DNA from: Auanema rhodensis
Taxonomy: Eukaryota; Nematoda; Chromadorea; Rhabditida; Rhabditidae
Direction of reading: 5' to 3'
Length of the DNA: 64,000 nucleotides
Assembly: GCA_964057225.1 (NCBI GenBank)
Contig: OZ059897.1
Span: 15,872,001 to 15,936,000, forward strand
Every line of letters starts with the position of its first letter. The stretch's first letter is position 1. The notes beneath the pieces were generated by a model. That model did not search any database and was not told the origin of the DNA. It saw only the letters and a program-made list of their open reading frames with translations. This document shows, one piece after another, positions 25,339 through 41,360 of this stretch. Both the position numbers and the translations under genes were made by a program.

Positions 25339-27389
25339 ATGTATAATCCAGCGTCTGCAAGAAGGCCAGTAGGCAGCATGCAACCTCCGCAGCAAAGCCA
25401 ATGTGAAATTCAGTCGAGAGAAAAGTAAGTTTTTTCAAAAATATATATTGTTACTTTTGATATGTTTGTCTATATTTATTAAATTTTGATGGTTTAGGCT
25501 TGCTACATTCGTATATGAATATTTATTATTAAGCGGAGCTCAAAAGTCTGCTGAGGCTTTCAAGGAAGAAATAATCAATGTAAGTAACCAGATCAGTTTC
25601 TTGTTATGTAACTTTAATATATGTTATAGAATATTCCAAGTGCTGTTCACTTGAAAACTGCAGATAGTGGACCAGGGTTTCTACAAAGTTGGTGGCTGTA
25701 AGTTTTTGATTGCATGTTCTTTCTTTAAACAGCTTTTTTAAGTGTGTTCTGGGACCTTTACTGTGCAGCTCCTGAGAGAAGGGATGGCACTTCTGCTGAA
25801 CCTTCACAAGAAGGCAAAATGTTTTATGACATAGTAAGTTTGGGAGATTTCAAGAAAACTCAACTTTAACATTGTGATATAATCTAATGTTCTTTTTTCA
25901 GTTTGTCCAAGGAGGTGGGGGATATGGCCCAGGGCCCATAATGAACGGAATGCCAGGGATGGTTCGTAGTTTAAAAAATATTTTTGTTTTACATTTCTGA
26001 AATATTTTGTTATCGATTATGCAGTGGGCCTGGTGAATGCCTATTATGAGCTTCTTCTGACTCTGTCAACAATGTCTTAGGCGAAGGGGCGAGGTCTAAG
26101 TTGACCAGTTAGAATCAGAGAAACTGGGTGTGGTAGACACGGGAAGACGTATAGAGATGCAGAGTGGCTGATGGGGGTCAATGGTGGGCAAAAACAGGCC
26201 ATGTTCTGTAATGCCATTTGAAATTCAGCATGATTGAGTAGAAGTTAACAAATATTTATGCAGAGAATTCTTATTAAGTCTCTTAGATACAGATAAACAA
26301 AAAAGTAAAATATAAAAGCATCTCCAAAAATGACTGTTAGGGAGAGAGGGAGAGGAAGATAAATCTCATTATCAACTCCGAAGGGAATTGTTCAGTCAAT
26401 AACTTTTTTCAGTTCCCTCCAGGAGGTGGACAAATGGGAATGCCTGGACCTGAAGGAATGATGCCAGGTAATTACTTCAGAAACAGTTGAGGCTATTTTT
26501 TCAATGTTAGGATTTCGAGGATTTCCTCAGGGCAGACCAGCCCCTCAAGGTCCTATGCCAGGCGGCTATGGGATGTTTCCAGGTGGGCCTGATCCAAGAG
26601 GGATGCCGCCACAGAGAATGCCTCCAAATAGCATGAGAATGCCTAATACATCTTTTGCCCCTGGACCTGGAATGAGGCCAACACCAGGTCCACCACCACC
26701 TCAAGGTTTGTTAAAAACAATATGATTATATTAATCGTATTTTTAGCTATGGGCGGATTCCGTGGACCTCCCTTCATGGACTCGCCAAACCAGGGGTTTC
26801 CACCCAATGCAATGATGCCTAACGGCATGGGTTCACAAGCTCCAATGTCTATGGCATCGCCCGGTATGCCTCCTGGTCCTCCAGTTGTTCCTGATGGTTA
26901 CGGGATGATGGGTATGCCAGCTAGTTCTTCGTCTATGCCTCCCGTAAGAAAAAAAACGTCTTAGTTGAAATAATGTTTTTGTTTAAGTATTGCATGGGAG
27001 ACGCTTCCGTTTCTGTCGGTAATAATGGTATGCCTCCAACACATACAGATGGCTCACAAATGATGATGATGAATAGTGAAGAGATTAAACAATCTCCAGC
27101 ATCTACACCGCATGGGATAAATGGAGGTACCCCTGCCCCAGGATCTGCTCAAAGTGGCCAACCTCCTTCCTCGGGGACGCCAGTGGGCCCACCTAATGAG
27201 GATAAACCGGGAAGCAATAGCAAACCTGTAGGAAATAATACTGTTTTCCAGAATTTCGTTGTTTTTTTATAGGAAGATATGGATGAGATAAGCAAAATCA
27301 AGCAAGGTCTTATGGATGATTCTCTCAACTTCACCGAAACAGCGACAGCCGAGCAAACTGGTGCGGGTGGTGGAAGCTTCTATAACTGA
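25339..27389 (+). CDS. sam-10: single-stranded DNA-binding protein SSBP2/3/4 orthologue (LDB co-factor)
   Basis: Ten exons (25339-25424, 25498-25579, 25630-25697, 25743-25833, 25902-25961, 26413-26467, 26511-26705, 26747-26943, 26988-27227, 27273-27389) join in frame to 396 residues, close to vertebrate SSBP3. The N-terminal LUFS/LisH-type domain is clear: REKLATFVYEYLLLSGAQKS, then [20 protein letters not shown]. The rest is the family's Pro/Gly/Met-rich region and a conserved acidic C-terminus. SSBP proteins stabilise LDB-LIM homeodomain complexes; C. elegans SAM-10 acts with LDB-1 in presynaptic gene expression. It is probably the first gene of a cluster with mac-1 and imb-2 downstream. 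The 451-base intron after 25961 is the only long one. Confidence 0.93.
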
Positions 27390-28302
27390 GCAGGAAATTG
27401 TTCAGAACTTCAATAATTATATTTCGAAATTGTGCCAAAATCCGATCGGATGATGTGCGAGCATCAAGTCACCTCCTTTCCAAACGGTTACTTATGCATA
27501 ATTCTTCTATTGCGCCTCTTTTTTTTACTACTTTTACCTCTTATTTTTGCTGATATATGGTCCCACGTATATATTGATATGTCATGGTGCAAACTATAAT
27601 TTTACTAATTTGCTTCTATTGAGTGCTATTTATTTTATTACTGAATTCTTTGTATTATGCTAGTAGTTCTACTCATATCAAATCGAGCCGCGCTGTGCGT
27701 AGTAGAACACTCTGGGTTATAGCGTTAGTCTTAATCTTCACTTATTATTATAATTATAATTATTTTTATTTTTTTTAATAATGAACAGCCCAAAGCTGTC
27801 CAAAAGAGCTGACTATTTGATATCTCTTTTGACGCGCATCTCTCATCGTTACTAATTTTTAAAATTTAACACTAACTGTAGTACTGCATTTCATTCACTT
27901 GTGCGAGGAATTAATATTCCTTTTCCCCATTTAGCCTTATCTTATTGCTGCATTTGTATATGGCTTTATTACATATTGATTTTCCATGTTTGAGTCCTCC
28001 AGCTGATGATTTACAAATATCTCATTGGACATATTCCACTTTTTTGCGCTCTCTATATCTTTCTCTTTGAAGTTTACCAGAACTCCTAGATTTGTTCGCA
28101 CCCCAGATGTATACGTTCAATAATTACAACGCTTAATGTGTCGTGGGCTTTGGTTTCCAGTTTTTTATGTTATTCTTAATACTTTATCTTTCCGTAATAA
28201 TGTATTTAAGAATAAAAAATATGTCGGTAAAAAACCTAGAACTCGTTGATACGAGCATGTATTTATGTGGGAGATGTTCTAAGGCTAATTTTATCATTGC
28301 AG
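27390..28302 (+). other. long 3' UTR and intercistronic region
   Basis: About 900 bases, T-rich, with no coding potential. An AATAAA hexamer at about 28211-28216 lies roughly 90 bases before the acceptor ATTGCAG at 28296-28302, which abuts the ATG of mac-1. A poly(A) signal followed about 100 bases later by a trans-splice acceptor is the usual layout of a nematode operon junction. Confidence 0.55.
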
Positions 28303-31993
<3,691 letters not shown>

Positions 31994-32192
31994 TTGTTTA
32001 TCTTTTGTCTTTGTTGATGTTGTTGTTATTGCTTTTAATTGTTTTCTGTTATTTTAAAATCAATATTATTGCATATATTTCTCACACATTCAAATAGGTT
32101 TACATGCCTTGTCACTACCTTTCGATTCAAATTCTATTTTTATTTGTTTATAATAATTTTGCATAGTTGCGTGTATATTTATTCCTTTAGTG
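31994..32192 (+). other. short intercistronic region with probable trans-splice acceptor
   Basis: Only 199 bases separate the mac-1 stop and the imb-2 ATG. TTCCTTTAG at 32182-32190 ends two bases before the ATG and fits a spliced-leader acceptor. The region is T-rich. No independent promoter is recognisable, which supports co-transcription. Confidence 0.55.
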
Positions 32193-35100
32193 ATGACCAG
32201 CTGGGAGCCGAATCAGGAAGAACTCCAACAGGTAATTATTGGGTTTAGAAATTTTGTGTAAATCTTATTCTAGGTGCTCGCCCTTCTCCACCATTCAACT
32301 TCATCGGATACTGAAGTGCAAAGATCAGTACAACAAAGGCTTGACCAGTTGAATGGTCATCAGCAGTTCTGTTGTTATCTTGTTTATATTCTCAGCTCTT
32401 TATCAAATTCAGAAGAGGTTTTTGATTTTGTATACTGTTTATTTGCAAACTTGTTTCATTCTAGCAGTCACGGTCACTTGCGGGACTTATTCTGAAAAAT
32501 AATATTCGAACACGATGGTTGCAGTACCCTGCCGACATCAAGAAATATGTACAGCAAGAAACTCTTCGAAGTATTGCTGATAACTCACCGTTAGTGAGAG
32601 CTACAGTTGGAATTATTGGTTAGGAAGTTTGAGTTTTTTTTGTTTAGATTAGTATATGTTTCAGTGACTACCATAGTCTTGGAGCAAGGAGTGGAAGGTT
32701 GGCCAGATTTATTACCAACCTTGAAACGAATGTTAGAAGAAGATAGCAATCCTTTCATGCAGGAGGTAATACATTTTTCTCATTGATCTGACTACGTTTC
32801 ATATTTTTAGGGAGCTCTTGGAGCAATTCAGAAAGTATTTGAAGATTACGGAGATAGATTACAAAATGATGTAGCGCAACCTCTGATGCTTCCAATATTG
32901 CGATTTTTTAACTCAACAAATGGAAAAATGAGGGGACTTGCAATGAGCTCATTTAATAGTATATTAATGATCAATAACGACCCTATTATCCCAATCATTG
33001 ATCAGTACCTTCCATGTTTGTTTGAAAGAGCTCACGATACTGACGAGGTAACATTTTTGAAATTTCTTTCATATATACTACATTCTTTAAAGGAAGTTCA
33101 ACGGCAGTTGTGTAGGTCATTGTGCTTACTATTAGATGGTTTTTTGCCAAACCTTGCTCCTCATTTTCCTAATGTCATTGACTATATCATTATCAAAACT
33201 GGGGTATAGACTTCCCTTTTCAATTCACTTTGATATTAATTGATTTTCAGGATTCAAATGAAGCTATTGCTTTAGAAGCTTGTGAGTTTTTCTTGTCTCT
33301 TGCTGAGAGTCCAGATATTTGTAAGCCTACGCTAAAAGACGTATTGCCAAAACTAATACCTGTTCTTGTTAAATGTATGCGTTATTCTGAAGAAGATATA
33401 ATTTTATTCAAGGTATCTGATGTTATATTCAAACATGAACCAAATTGAGTTTTGTTTCAGGGTAATTGCGATGATGACAGTATGGTTCCTGATCGTGAAG
33501 AAGATATCAAGCCACGCTTCCACAAAGCTAAAGATGTGGGAAACGTAAGTTATTTTGTATCTTATTAAGTGCTTTATAAATTAATTATAGGCCGAAGACG
33601 AAGATGACGATGATGATGATGAAGCAACTGCTGATTGGAATATTCGTGAGTTATGTGTAGAGTTCTGTTTATTTATTTGGTCTCTTGCTAGGTCGATGTT
33701 CTGCTGCTTCTCTTGATGTTTTAGCAAATGTGTTCCGAGAGGATCTCTTACCTGTTTTATTACCGATTATAAAGGAAACACTGTTCCACCCAGAATGGGA
33801 AGTCAAAGAATCTGGAATTCTCGCTCTCGGTGCGGTTGCTGAAGGATGTATGCAGGGACTTGTCCCATTCCTTCCGGAGCTCGTTCCATTCTTGTTAAAT
33901 ATGCTTCAAGATGCTAAACCTTTAGTTAGATCCATTACTTGCTGGACTTTGTCTAGATTTTGTAGTTGGGTTATAGATGAAGCAGCTGATACATTTTTCT
34001 ACCCTCTTTTGAGTGGAGTAAGTACCAAATGTATGCTGTTCTTATCAGGTTTTTCAGTTGTTGCAACGAATTTTGGATAATAACAAGAAAGTACAAGAAG
34101 CTGCTTGCAGTGCTTTCGCTGTGTTTGAGGAAGAAGGAGGAGAATTTCTTATTCCTTATCTAGATGAAATTATCAATACATTAGTTAAAGCCTTCTCCAT
34201 GTATCAAGTACGTATTTTATCTGTAAAGACATATATGTGTGTTTCTATTTAGGCAAGAAATTTACTCATTCTATATGATGCTGTTGGAACTTTGGCAGGA
34301 TCTGTTGGTGCAGCGATGCGAAATCCTGCCTATGTGCAAATGCTTATGCCACCCCTGATGGAAAAATGGATGCGTTTGGGAAATGATGAAAAGGTGAGCA
34401 TATTATTTATTGGACATAAATTTTTGTTTTATTCTTCAGGAATTATTTCCTTTGTTGGAATGTGTATCAGCAATTGCTTCGTCAACGGCAGTGGAATTTA
34501 TACCATACACAGAGCCAGTTTTCAATAAGTATATTCTATTTATATACTATTACTGATATTTTTTTTCGCAGATGTGTGCATTTGATTGAAAAATCAATGG
34601 AAGCTTGTATTCAAGCTGCTGCTAATCCTGATCACTTTGAAATGCCTGATAAAGTTCAAAATTTTCTATTTCTGTTTTTGTAACGTGGTTTTTTAGGATT
34701 TTCTTATTGTAGCACTTGATTTATTATCTGGATTAGCGGAAGGTTTATCTAATCGTATTGAGCCTTTAGTGGCTAACAGTAATCTGATACATTTAGTTGT
34801 AGCTGCTGCTATGGTAATTAGTAATCACATTTGTATATAGAAATTTCATATTGCAGGATGTTTCGGGAGAAGTTCGTCAAAGTACTTTTGCATTAATTGG
34901 TGATTTAGTTAAAACTTGTTGGACACATGTAAAGCCTTACATAAGTAGTTTGTCTTATTTATTTATTTTATTATGTTATTTGAATTAGATACCTTCGTTC
35001 CTGTTTTGACGTTAAGTTTTGATACAGCTCATGTGTCAGCGTGTAACAATGCCGTCTGGGCATTTGGGGAAATCGCCGTTCGAGCAGGACCTGAGCTAAG

Positions 35101-35715
35101 ACCACTTGTTGCTCCTATATTACCATATCTTATTCGAATTATGACCAAGCCAGACATGCAGAGAACACTACTAGAAAACACTGGTGAGTACTTTTAAACT
35201 ATGCCTTGATATAGAGTTGATTATAGCAATTACCATCGGGCGATTAGGTATTCATTGTGCAGAAGATGTAGCTCCGATGATGGGCCATTTTATTAGACCA
35301 GTATGTTTAAGTCTTAGAAACTGCAGGTAGTTATTGTATTTCTTATTTCAACGAAGCTTTATCTTACAGAGACAACTTTGAGAAAGAAGGTGCATTTCGT
35401 GGAATTTGCGCAATGATCAATATCAACCCGCAAGGACTGATTAATGTAATAAAGTTTCATTTCTCCTTAACTTCTATTTTTTTTAGGATTTTATTTTCTG
35501 GTGTGATGCCATAGCTTCATTCCAAACTATAAAACCAGACCTTAAAGAAGCATTTATCAGAGTAAATACCTAACTATTGTTATATTTATTAATTTTCTTT
35601 TTTTTAGATTCTTGTAGGATTCAGAAATCACCTCGGTGATGATAATTGGAACTCATATACGGGGCAATTCCCTGCTCCATTACGGGAAAGATTAGCTAAT
35701 TTATATAATATTTAG
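32193..35715 (+). CDS. imb-2: transportin / importin-beta-2 (karyopherin)
   Basis: Twenty-one exons (32193-32231, 32274-32417, 32465-32618, 32665-32765, 32811-33047, 33093-33203, 33251-33412, 33461-33544, 33591-33645, 33692-34017, 34058-34207, ... 35487-35561, 35608-35715) join in frame to 877 residues; human transportin-1 is about 890. The N-terminus [18 protein letters not shown], the acidic H8 loop near residue 345-358 (run of Asp before ATADW), and [20 protein letters not shown] are clear transportin marks. The protein imports PY-NLS cargo such as hnRNPs. It is a HEAT-repeat superhelix with no enzymatic site. All donors here are GT and all acceptors AG. Confidence 0.95.
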
Positions 35716-37157
35716 ACGGCATCCATTTCTTATTTATCTTCCCTCGGCTTCCACAGGTTGTTAGTAAGACGCCATTTATTATTTACTGCTAGGCTCGTAC
35801 ATGATCTAGCTTAACTTCGGAGAATATTTTGGTTTTCCTTATCTCTTCACTGCTCACTAATTCCTTTCTATTTGGCATATTTTATACCATGACTTATTAT
35901 TGATAGATGATTAGTGTTGACCAATTTTATACTATCTATATTTTGTATATTTCAATCAGATCATAGTTTTGTGTAGTTACACTCCGGTAACTTCTCTGTG
36001 TCCTAGCCGCGTTGTTAATTTGTTGTGATTGTTTTTATAATACGGATATTGACTAGAGTAGAAAAGACATTTGCAGGTAAATCCTGAATATTTTAGAAAT
36101 TGGAAAACATTCAGCAACCGCTAATGATTTTTCCAATAATTGTAGAATATCAGAGATTTTCTTGTCGTGTCGGATGTTGGTTGTCCAGTCCTGTGCCCCT
36201 GTTTGTGTGATTTTTTGTTCAAGCCGGGTTTTTCTAATTTACCTATTACTTTATTAACACCTCCTAATTTTGGTGGTCAGGTACTATTATTAAGCTGTCT
36301 TTCTGAGAGAACCTTTATTAATAGGTAGTTTAACCGGTCGTCCACGTTGCTATATGTGAATATGTGTTTTCCTATTCCCGCTCCATGTTATTACAGTTTA
36401 GACTAAGAGAAATCGCCCGAATTTATCCTTCAGATTTTGAAGAAAAGATGTATATATTTTCATGTTTTGTATTCCGGGTGACCTCTGTCAAACTATAAAT
36501 AGAATTAATACCCTTAATCAATATTCATTTTGATTCAGTTCTAAAATTCTGCGAATTGTATCGGTTAGATTCTCTTGGCAGAGTACAACGATTCGAGGGC
36601 GGTTGTTTTCCCTCTTTTGCTTCTTCGTTTTGCACCCTATATCATTCTTTTCTGATCTCTGTCGGTGCTTATAGATTTTTCACTTTATGAAACAAAAATT
36701 CAGCTATATCTACCGCGTCCCACTTTTGTGTCTCACTTTCGTGTAAAAAACTAAGCAATATCTTCGGGTAGTATAAGTTGGGTACCTTAGTCGGAACTTG
36801 TTGTGCATATCAAACGGTGTGCTTCTATAGTTTCCGGTATAAAATAATGCAACTGCTCACTAATGTGTATGGTTGATTCTAAAAACCTATTTGTTTGTGA
36901 TTTTTGATCGTCAATCTGTATTGGTTTTACTAGCCATTAAATCATGGGGTATTTATTCATTTAATAGTCTTAAGATTTCCTTAGTAGTTGAATGAATGTA
37001 TATTCTCATAGAATATTATTCGTTGCGCTCTCTTAAGTTATAACATGTACTGCCTAACTAAATATTAGAATACGTCAGCGTCATGTGAAATATGTTTTGA
37101 ATTAATTTTATTAAAGTATTATTTTAAGAACATTGATCCTTTTTTAGAAAGCATTGC
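35716..37157. other. intergenic region
   Basis: About 1.4 kb of AT-rich sequence between imb-2 and the inverted duplication. I find no open reading frame, tRNA or clear repeat. The first few hundred bases are probably the imb-2 3' UTR. Confidence 0.4.
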
Positions 37158-37248
37158 ATATTTCCCCAATTTTTATTTTTCAAATAGTAAAATAGGATAA
37201 CATTATAAGTAAAATTATTGGCTGACAAATTCAGGATAAAATAAATAT

Positions 37249-37824
37249 TTAAGCGATGAGAATGTCATCACGACACTTAATAGTAGCATAATCAAGTTCA
37301 TGAGAATTCTTTTTTGCTCCAAGAACAAAGTTTTTAACACGATGGCAATCATCTTCAACCCTGTAAATGATAACTTGAAACAATAATACAGAAAAGAATA
37401 TCTTACTTGTATTCAACAGCGAATTTCCCTCCTTCATTCTTAGTTTCTCTAGGAAGAGTGTTAACGTCGTATTGGATACCCTCACGAGATTCATATTCAG
37501 CAATCTTGAAAATGTTTCAGAAGATCTTGTCATAATTGAGAGAAGTACTCACAGCATTGTGGAGAAGCTCTAAATTTGTCTGCACAGTAGCTGGATCAAA
37601 TGGCTTGATGCTGACAATTGTAACAATAACTGGTTGTTGAACATCAGTGTAGTCAGATTCATCAATGCTTCTACGTCTACGAACAGTTGTAGCTTCCACG
37701 GTAGTTTGTTCAACCGGAGCACAAGCCTAGAAGAAAGCTCAGAAATAGTTTGAATAAAATAAGTTACCGAAATGGCTGTAACTGCCATGGAGAGAAAGAC
37801 GAAGGCCACCAATTGACTATTCAT
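37249..37824 (-). CDS. small secreted protein, left copy of the inverted pair
   Basis: Exons are 37768-37824, 37553-37726, 37407-37504 and 37249-37360 (mirror of the right copy). The 146-residue product is identical to that of 38185-38760. It has a hydrophobic signal peptide ending around AVTAISACA, a tetrabasic RRRRS furin-type site at about residue 40, and then a compact domain of about 100 residues with two Cys. I do not recognise the family; a small alpha/beta or cystatin-like secreted domain is possible but unproved. Confidence 0.85.
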
Positions 37825-37913
37825 TTTCAGATATTCAAAATTTTTTGAATGATGGCTCAACTGATTTTGAACAACCTTATATACCAATCACAGACAGTCA
37901 TATTCAAGACATT

Positions 37914-38095
37914 ATATGAAAAGTTTAGAAATATGAATGACCACCCATTAAGAATCTGAATAAACATCATTAATATTATATTTATAATTGAATATCTTAT
38001 AAATATATTTTATTGTGCTTTTATACAGTGGTTATATATATGTATATAAATGGGTTATTTGCTTTTCGCCAAATTTTATTGGTAGTGACCAGTGC
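37914..38095. promoter_or_regulatory. unique spacer between the divergent twin genes
   Basis: This 182-base AT-rich spacer is the only part of the structure not duplicated. It contains TATATATATGTATATAAA-like sequence (about 38033-38050). Each arm carries its own TATATAAGG box about 60 bases before the ATG, so the spacer is probably not the core promoter but may supply shared upstream elements to both copies. Confidence 0.4.
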
Positions 38096-38184
38096 AATGT
38101 CTTGAATATGACTGTCTGTGATTGGTATATAAGGTTGTTCAAAATCAGTTGAGCCATCATTCAAAAAATTTTGAATATCTGAAA

Positions 38185-38760
38185 ATGAATAGTCAATTGG
38201 TGGCCTTCGTCTTTCTCTCCATGGCAGTTACAGCCATTTCGGTAACTTATTTTATTCAAACTATTTCTGAGCTTTCTTCTAGGCTTGTGCTCCGGTTGAA
38301 CAAACTACCGTGGAAGCTACAACTGTTCGTAGACGTAGAAGCATTGATGAATCTGACTACACTGATGTTCAACAACCAGTTATTGTTACAATTGTCAGCA
38401 TCAAGCCATTTGATCCAGCTACTGTGCAGACAAATTTAGAGCTTCTCCACAATGCTGTGAGTACTTCTCTCAGTTATGACAAGATCTTCTGAAACATTTT
38501 CAAGATTGCTGAATATGAATCTCGTGAGGGTATCCAATACGACGTTAACACTCTTCCTAGAGAAACTAAGAATGAAGGAGGGAAATTCGCTGTTGAATAC
38601 AAGTAAGATATTCTTTTCTGTATTATTGTTTCAAGTTATCATTTACAGGGTTGAAGATGATTGCCATCGTGTTAAAAACTTTGTTCTTGGAGCAAAAAAG
38701 AATTCTCATGAACTTGATTATGCTACTATTAAGTGTCGTGATGACATTCTCATCGCTTAA
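38185..38760 (+). CDS. small secreted protein, right copy of the inverted pair
   Basis: Exons 38185-38241, 38283-38456, 38505-38602 and 38649-38760 join in frame to 146 residues. Residues 1-20 are a signal peptide. A short Thr/Val/Glu-rich propeptide follows, then VRRRRSIDESDY, which fits cleavage by a furin-type convertase. The mature part starts about residue 41; its conserved-looking segment is PVIVTIVSIKPFDPATVQTN, and it carries two Cys (VEDDCHRV and IKCRDD) that could form one disulphide. Probable exported product of gut, hypodermis or gland. The family is unknown to me. Confidence 0.85.
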
Positions 38761-38921
38761 ATATTTATTTTATCCTGAATTTGTCAGCCAATAATTTTAC
38801 TTATAATGTTATCCTATTTTACTATTTGAAAAATAAAAATTGGGGAAATATACTATATTTTTATATATCACATCGATTATATCAATATTTATTTTGAGAC
38901 TGAATGTTATGAGATTCTTCA

Positions 38922-40677
38922 TTACTTTTTTTCTTGTTTTTGAAATCGTTTCAAGATTTTCTTAACATTTTGTAAATAAAACTGTTTGGTGTGTGGATGA
39001 ACAGGAATATCAAATATGATAGGATCATTTTTCACAACTAAATTCTCATCGCATTGACTGCAGTTTATGAATTTTGTATATCCATCTGATGTACAACCAT
39101 ACCCTAAACAAACAAATGTATTTTTTCACTATTAAAAAATAATTTTACCTTCATGAATATGGGAAAATACATGATATTTTGGTTTTATTCTCTTAGTAAC
39201 TGAATTTAACAATTCTACACAGCCCATACGCTGTCCATTAGACATCATGTCACCATGACCTAAAAAATGATTCAAATATTTTATTATTTTTTACATTATA
39301 CCTAAAGGTGGAGTGTGTGTCAATAGAACATCTACTCCTGAAGGAATCTGATTCCATTTATCCAGTAGTGGTTGACCACGAGGTAAATTGAAAGCCCAGT
39401 TATCTACACGGGGCTGCCTGCAAGATAAGCAAAATTATTTCTAATTTAAAAAAATAGTACTAACCAAGGGCTTCCATATATGGTTATACCAAATAATTCA
39501 ATTACAGAATCTTCTAAATATATTCCATTCGTGATTAATGGTTTAGGTGATGATAATTTTGCTGAACTTAAAGCAGTTTGTAAAGCCTGTTTCAAAGCCA
39601 TTTCTTTGGCTTCTGTCTCACGATCTGCAAAAAAAATAAATTGTTTCAAATATTTATTTTGCCTAAGCATTTTTTAAAATAAATTGAAAAATTTTAAAAC
39701 TTCAAAATTAATATCGATATCGATTATAATGAAAATTAACAAACTCGATGATCTAAGGAATCCTTCGTCAAATGTACATTCATTATTTCCAGCTATAACT
39801 ACTTTATATGCATGCTTTAACTGTGCTGAAAGTAACAGATATAAAAAAATATTTCAATATTTCAAAAAGCTCCTAAACAATAATTTAAAAGTTATTTACC
39901 CAAATTCTTATTGAAATTGTAAACTTCTTTCGGTAGACCACAAGTTGTGAAATCTCCAACAATAAGCAGTACATCACCGGGAGGGATGCAATGAGGATCT
40001 AATCGAAACCCGTGAGAACATCCTATCAAAATATTTTCTTTCCAGATTTTTTTGATTTACAACTTACCAATACACACAAATCGAACATGATCAGGTTTTA
40101 TCGGAGTATCTAGCTTCATCTATAACAAAATAAAACATTTTTTCTGTGGTGGGACAGTGAATGAGATTAAGAAAATCGTTTTCAAAACAAATACATCATT
40201 AGTCATTTTGTTCCTCACCTGTCTGACTGGTTTAACAGGCCGTTTTTCCCGGAGCATTTCCCATGCTAAAGTTGGATCTTCCGTGTACTGATGTGTATTA
40301 ATCTGAAAATTTATTCATTATCAAAGTTATGTCTCATGAATGCGTTTTTTTCTGTTTCCAGAATAATTATCCCAGGACTTAGAATTTTAAAAAATGGGCT
40401 TACTGCCAAGCAGAACATAGTTTTCTATTATTCAAGCTGGTAACAAGAGTTAATCAAATAATTGATTCGCAATTATTGACTTGAAGCTTAAAATTAAAAT
40501 AATTTCTAAGCTTATATGCTATATATAAATTTAAAATACATTTGATTTTGGTCCTGATGCTAAAGATTCACGACGAAGGTTTGAAATTCGTCGTCTTTGT
40601 TTTTCAGCTTCTTTGGCAGCAGCATTATCTTTTATAATTGAGGTAGTTCCAAAGAAATTAGTTGATTTGGAGAACAT
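38922..40677 (-). CDS. MPPED1/2-like metallophosphoesterase-domain protein with altered active site
   Basis: Nine exons on the - strand (40540-40677, 40219-40302, 40068-40119, 39900-40022, 39745-39825, 39465-39624, 39302-39417, 39149-39259, 38922-39103) give 348 residues. The order PPGDVLLIVGDFTTCGLPKE, YKVVIAGNNECTFD, GITIYGSPW, NLPRGQPLLDKWNQIPSG, LLTHTPPLG, CVELLN and IHEGYG follows human MPPED1/2 closely. MPPED enzymes are metal-dependent cyclic-nucleotide phosphodiesterases of the calcineurin-like fold. Two ligands differ here: the first motif, normally SDTH, reads GCSH, and GNHE reads GNNE. The IHEGYG histidines are kept. The N-terminal 75 residues are a basic extension. Weak or lost catalysis is likely, but fold and family are certain. 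Confidence 0.9.
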
Positions 40678-41129
40678 CCTTACTGTATAAAACTGGAATA
40701 TAGCTATTGTTTTACAAATGTGTTAAAACAAAGATGTAAGAAACTAAATCATGGCATAACCATGCAAAATGAAAAATAAGAAAATTGAACAAATCATGAA
40801 AGAAAAGAAAATGATATGAAAGCTTAACACATGCAGCGGTATCTTGAGAGAAGCATCTGTGATACTTCGTTCGATACAATCCGTCAGCTAGTTACACACT
40901 TATATACTCAATGAGCTAGATGAACCAATTTTTAAAATGGAAGTTGTTCTTGAAGTCAGCTGACAAAAATATTGTGATTAGAAACTGAACTTTGATGAAC
41001 TTAAGGCATGAAATTTTATCAGAAAATTGGAAAAGAGAGGATAGAAGAACGTTCAAGTAGTGTTTTTTGCTTCCAAACAAGACTACAACAAATTGAAATA
41101 TTTTTCGAATCTTTAACGTTGATGATCGA

Positions 41130-41360
41130 ATGGTAGGGCATACGGTGGGGAATGCTCACGGTGCTGAAGCTCATAATGATGGTCAGGTGGTGTGGAGGCA
41201 GAAGATCGTAGAAGACAAATGGGAAGAAAATGAGGTGAAAGCAGAAGATGAACGACTGCGATACCGGATAGATAGATACAAAAACCAATTAAATCTGATT
41301 GAACTGAAAGATGAAGAGCTAACTCTGATATATCAAAAATTCAAACTTCGAGGCATATGA
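41130..41360 (+). CDS. possible small single-exon gene, hypothetical
   Basis: A 76-codon open frame starts at ATG 41130 and ends at TGA 41360. Its first 20 residues are Gly/His-rich (MVGHTVGNAHGAEAH) and the rest is a highly charged probable helix or coiled coil (about residues 22-70, Glu/Lys/Arg). Composition and codon use look coding, unlike the other frames around it. It is in a sparse region divergent from the MPPED gene, 452 bases from that gene's start codon. It could be a lone exon of a larger gene. I do not recognise the product. Confidence 0.4.
   Translation: MVGHTVGNAHGAEAHNDGQVVWRQKIVEDKWEENEVKAEDERLRYRIDRYKNQLNLIELKDEELTLIYQKFKLRGI

Larger units (their letters stand above)
37158..38851. 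repeat. inverted duplication: two 756-base arms with a 182-base spacer
   Basis: Arms 37158-37913 and 38096-38851 are reverse complements of each other with equal length and no gaps. I found one mismatch, inside intron 2 of the encoded gene (37533 against 38476). Identity stops abruptly at both ends. Each arm contains a complete four-exon gene plus its TATA-containing promoter and 3' end. The near identity of introns and flanks as well as exons points to very recent duplication or ongoing gene conversion between the arms. Confidence 0.95.

Noticed and set aside
35716-37157. Search for a gene or structural RNA in the 1.4 kb after imb-2
   Set aside because: No open frame, tRNA signature or ordered repeat could be supported by eye.
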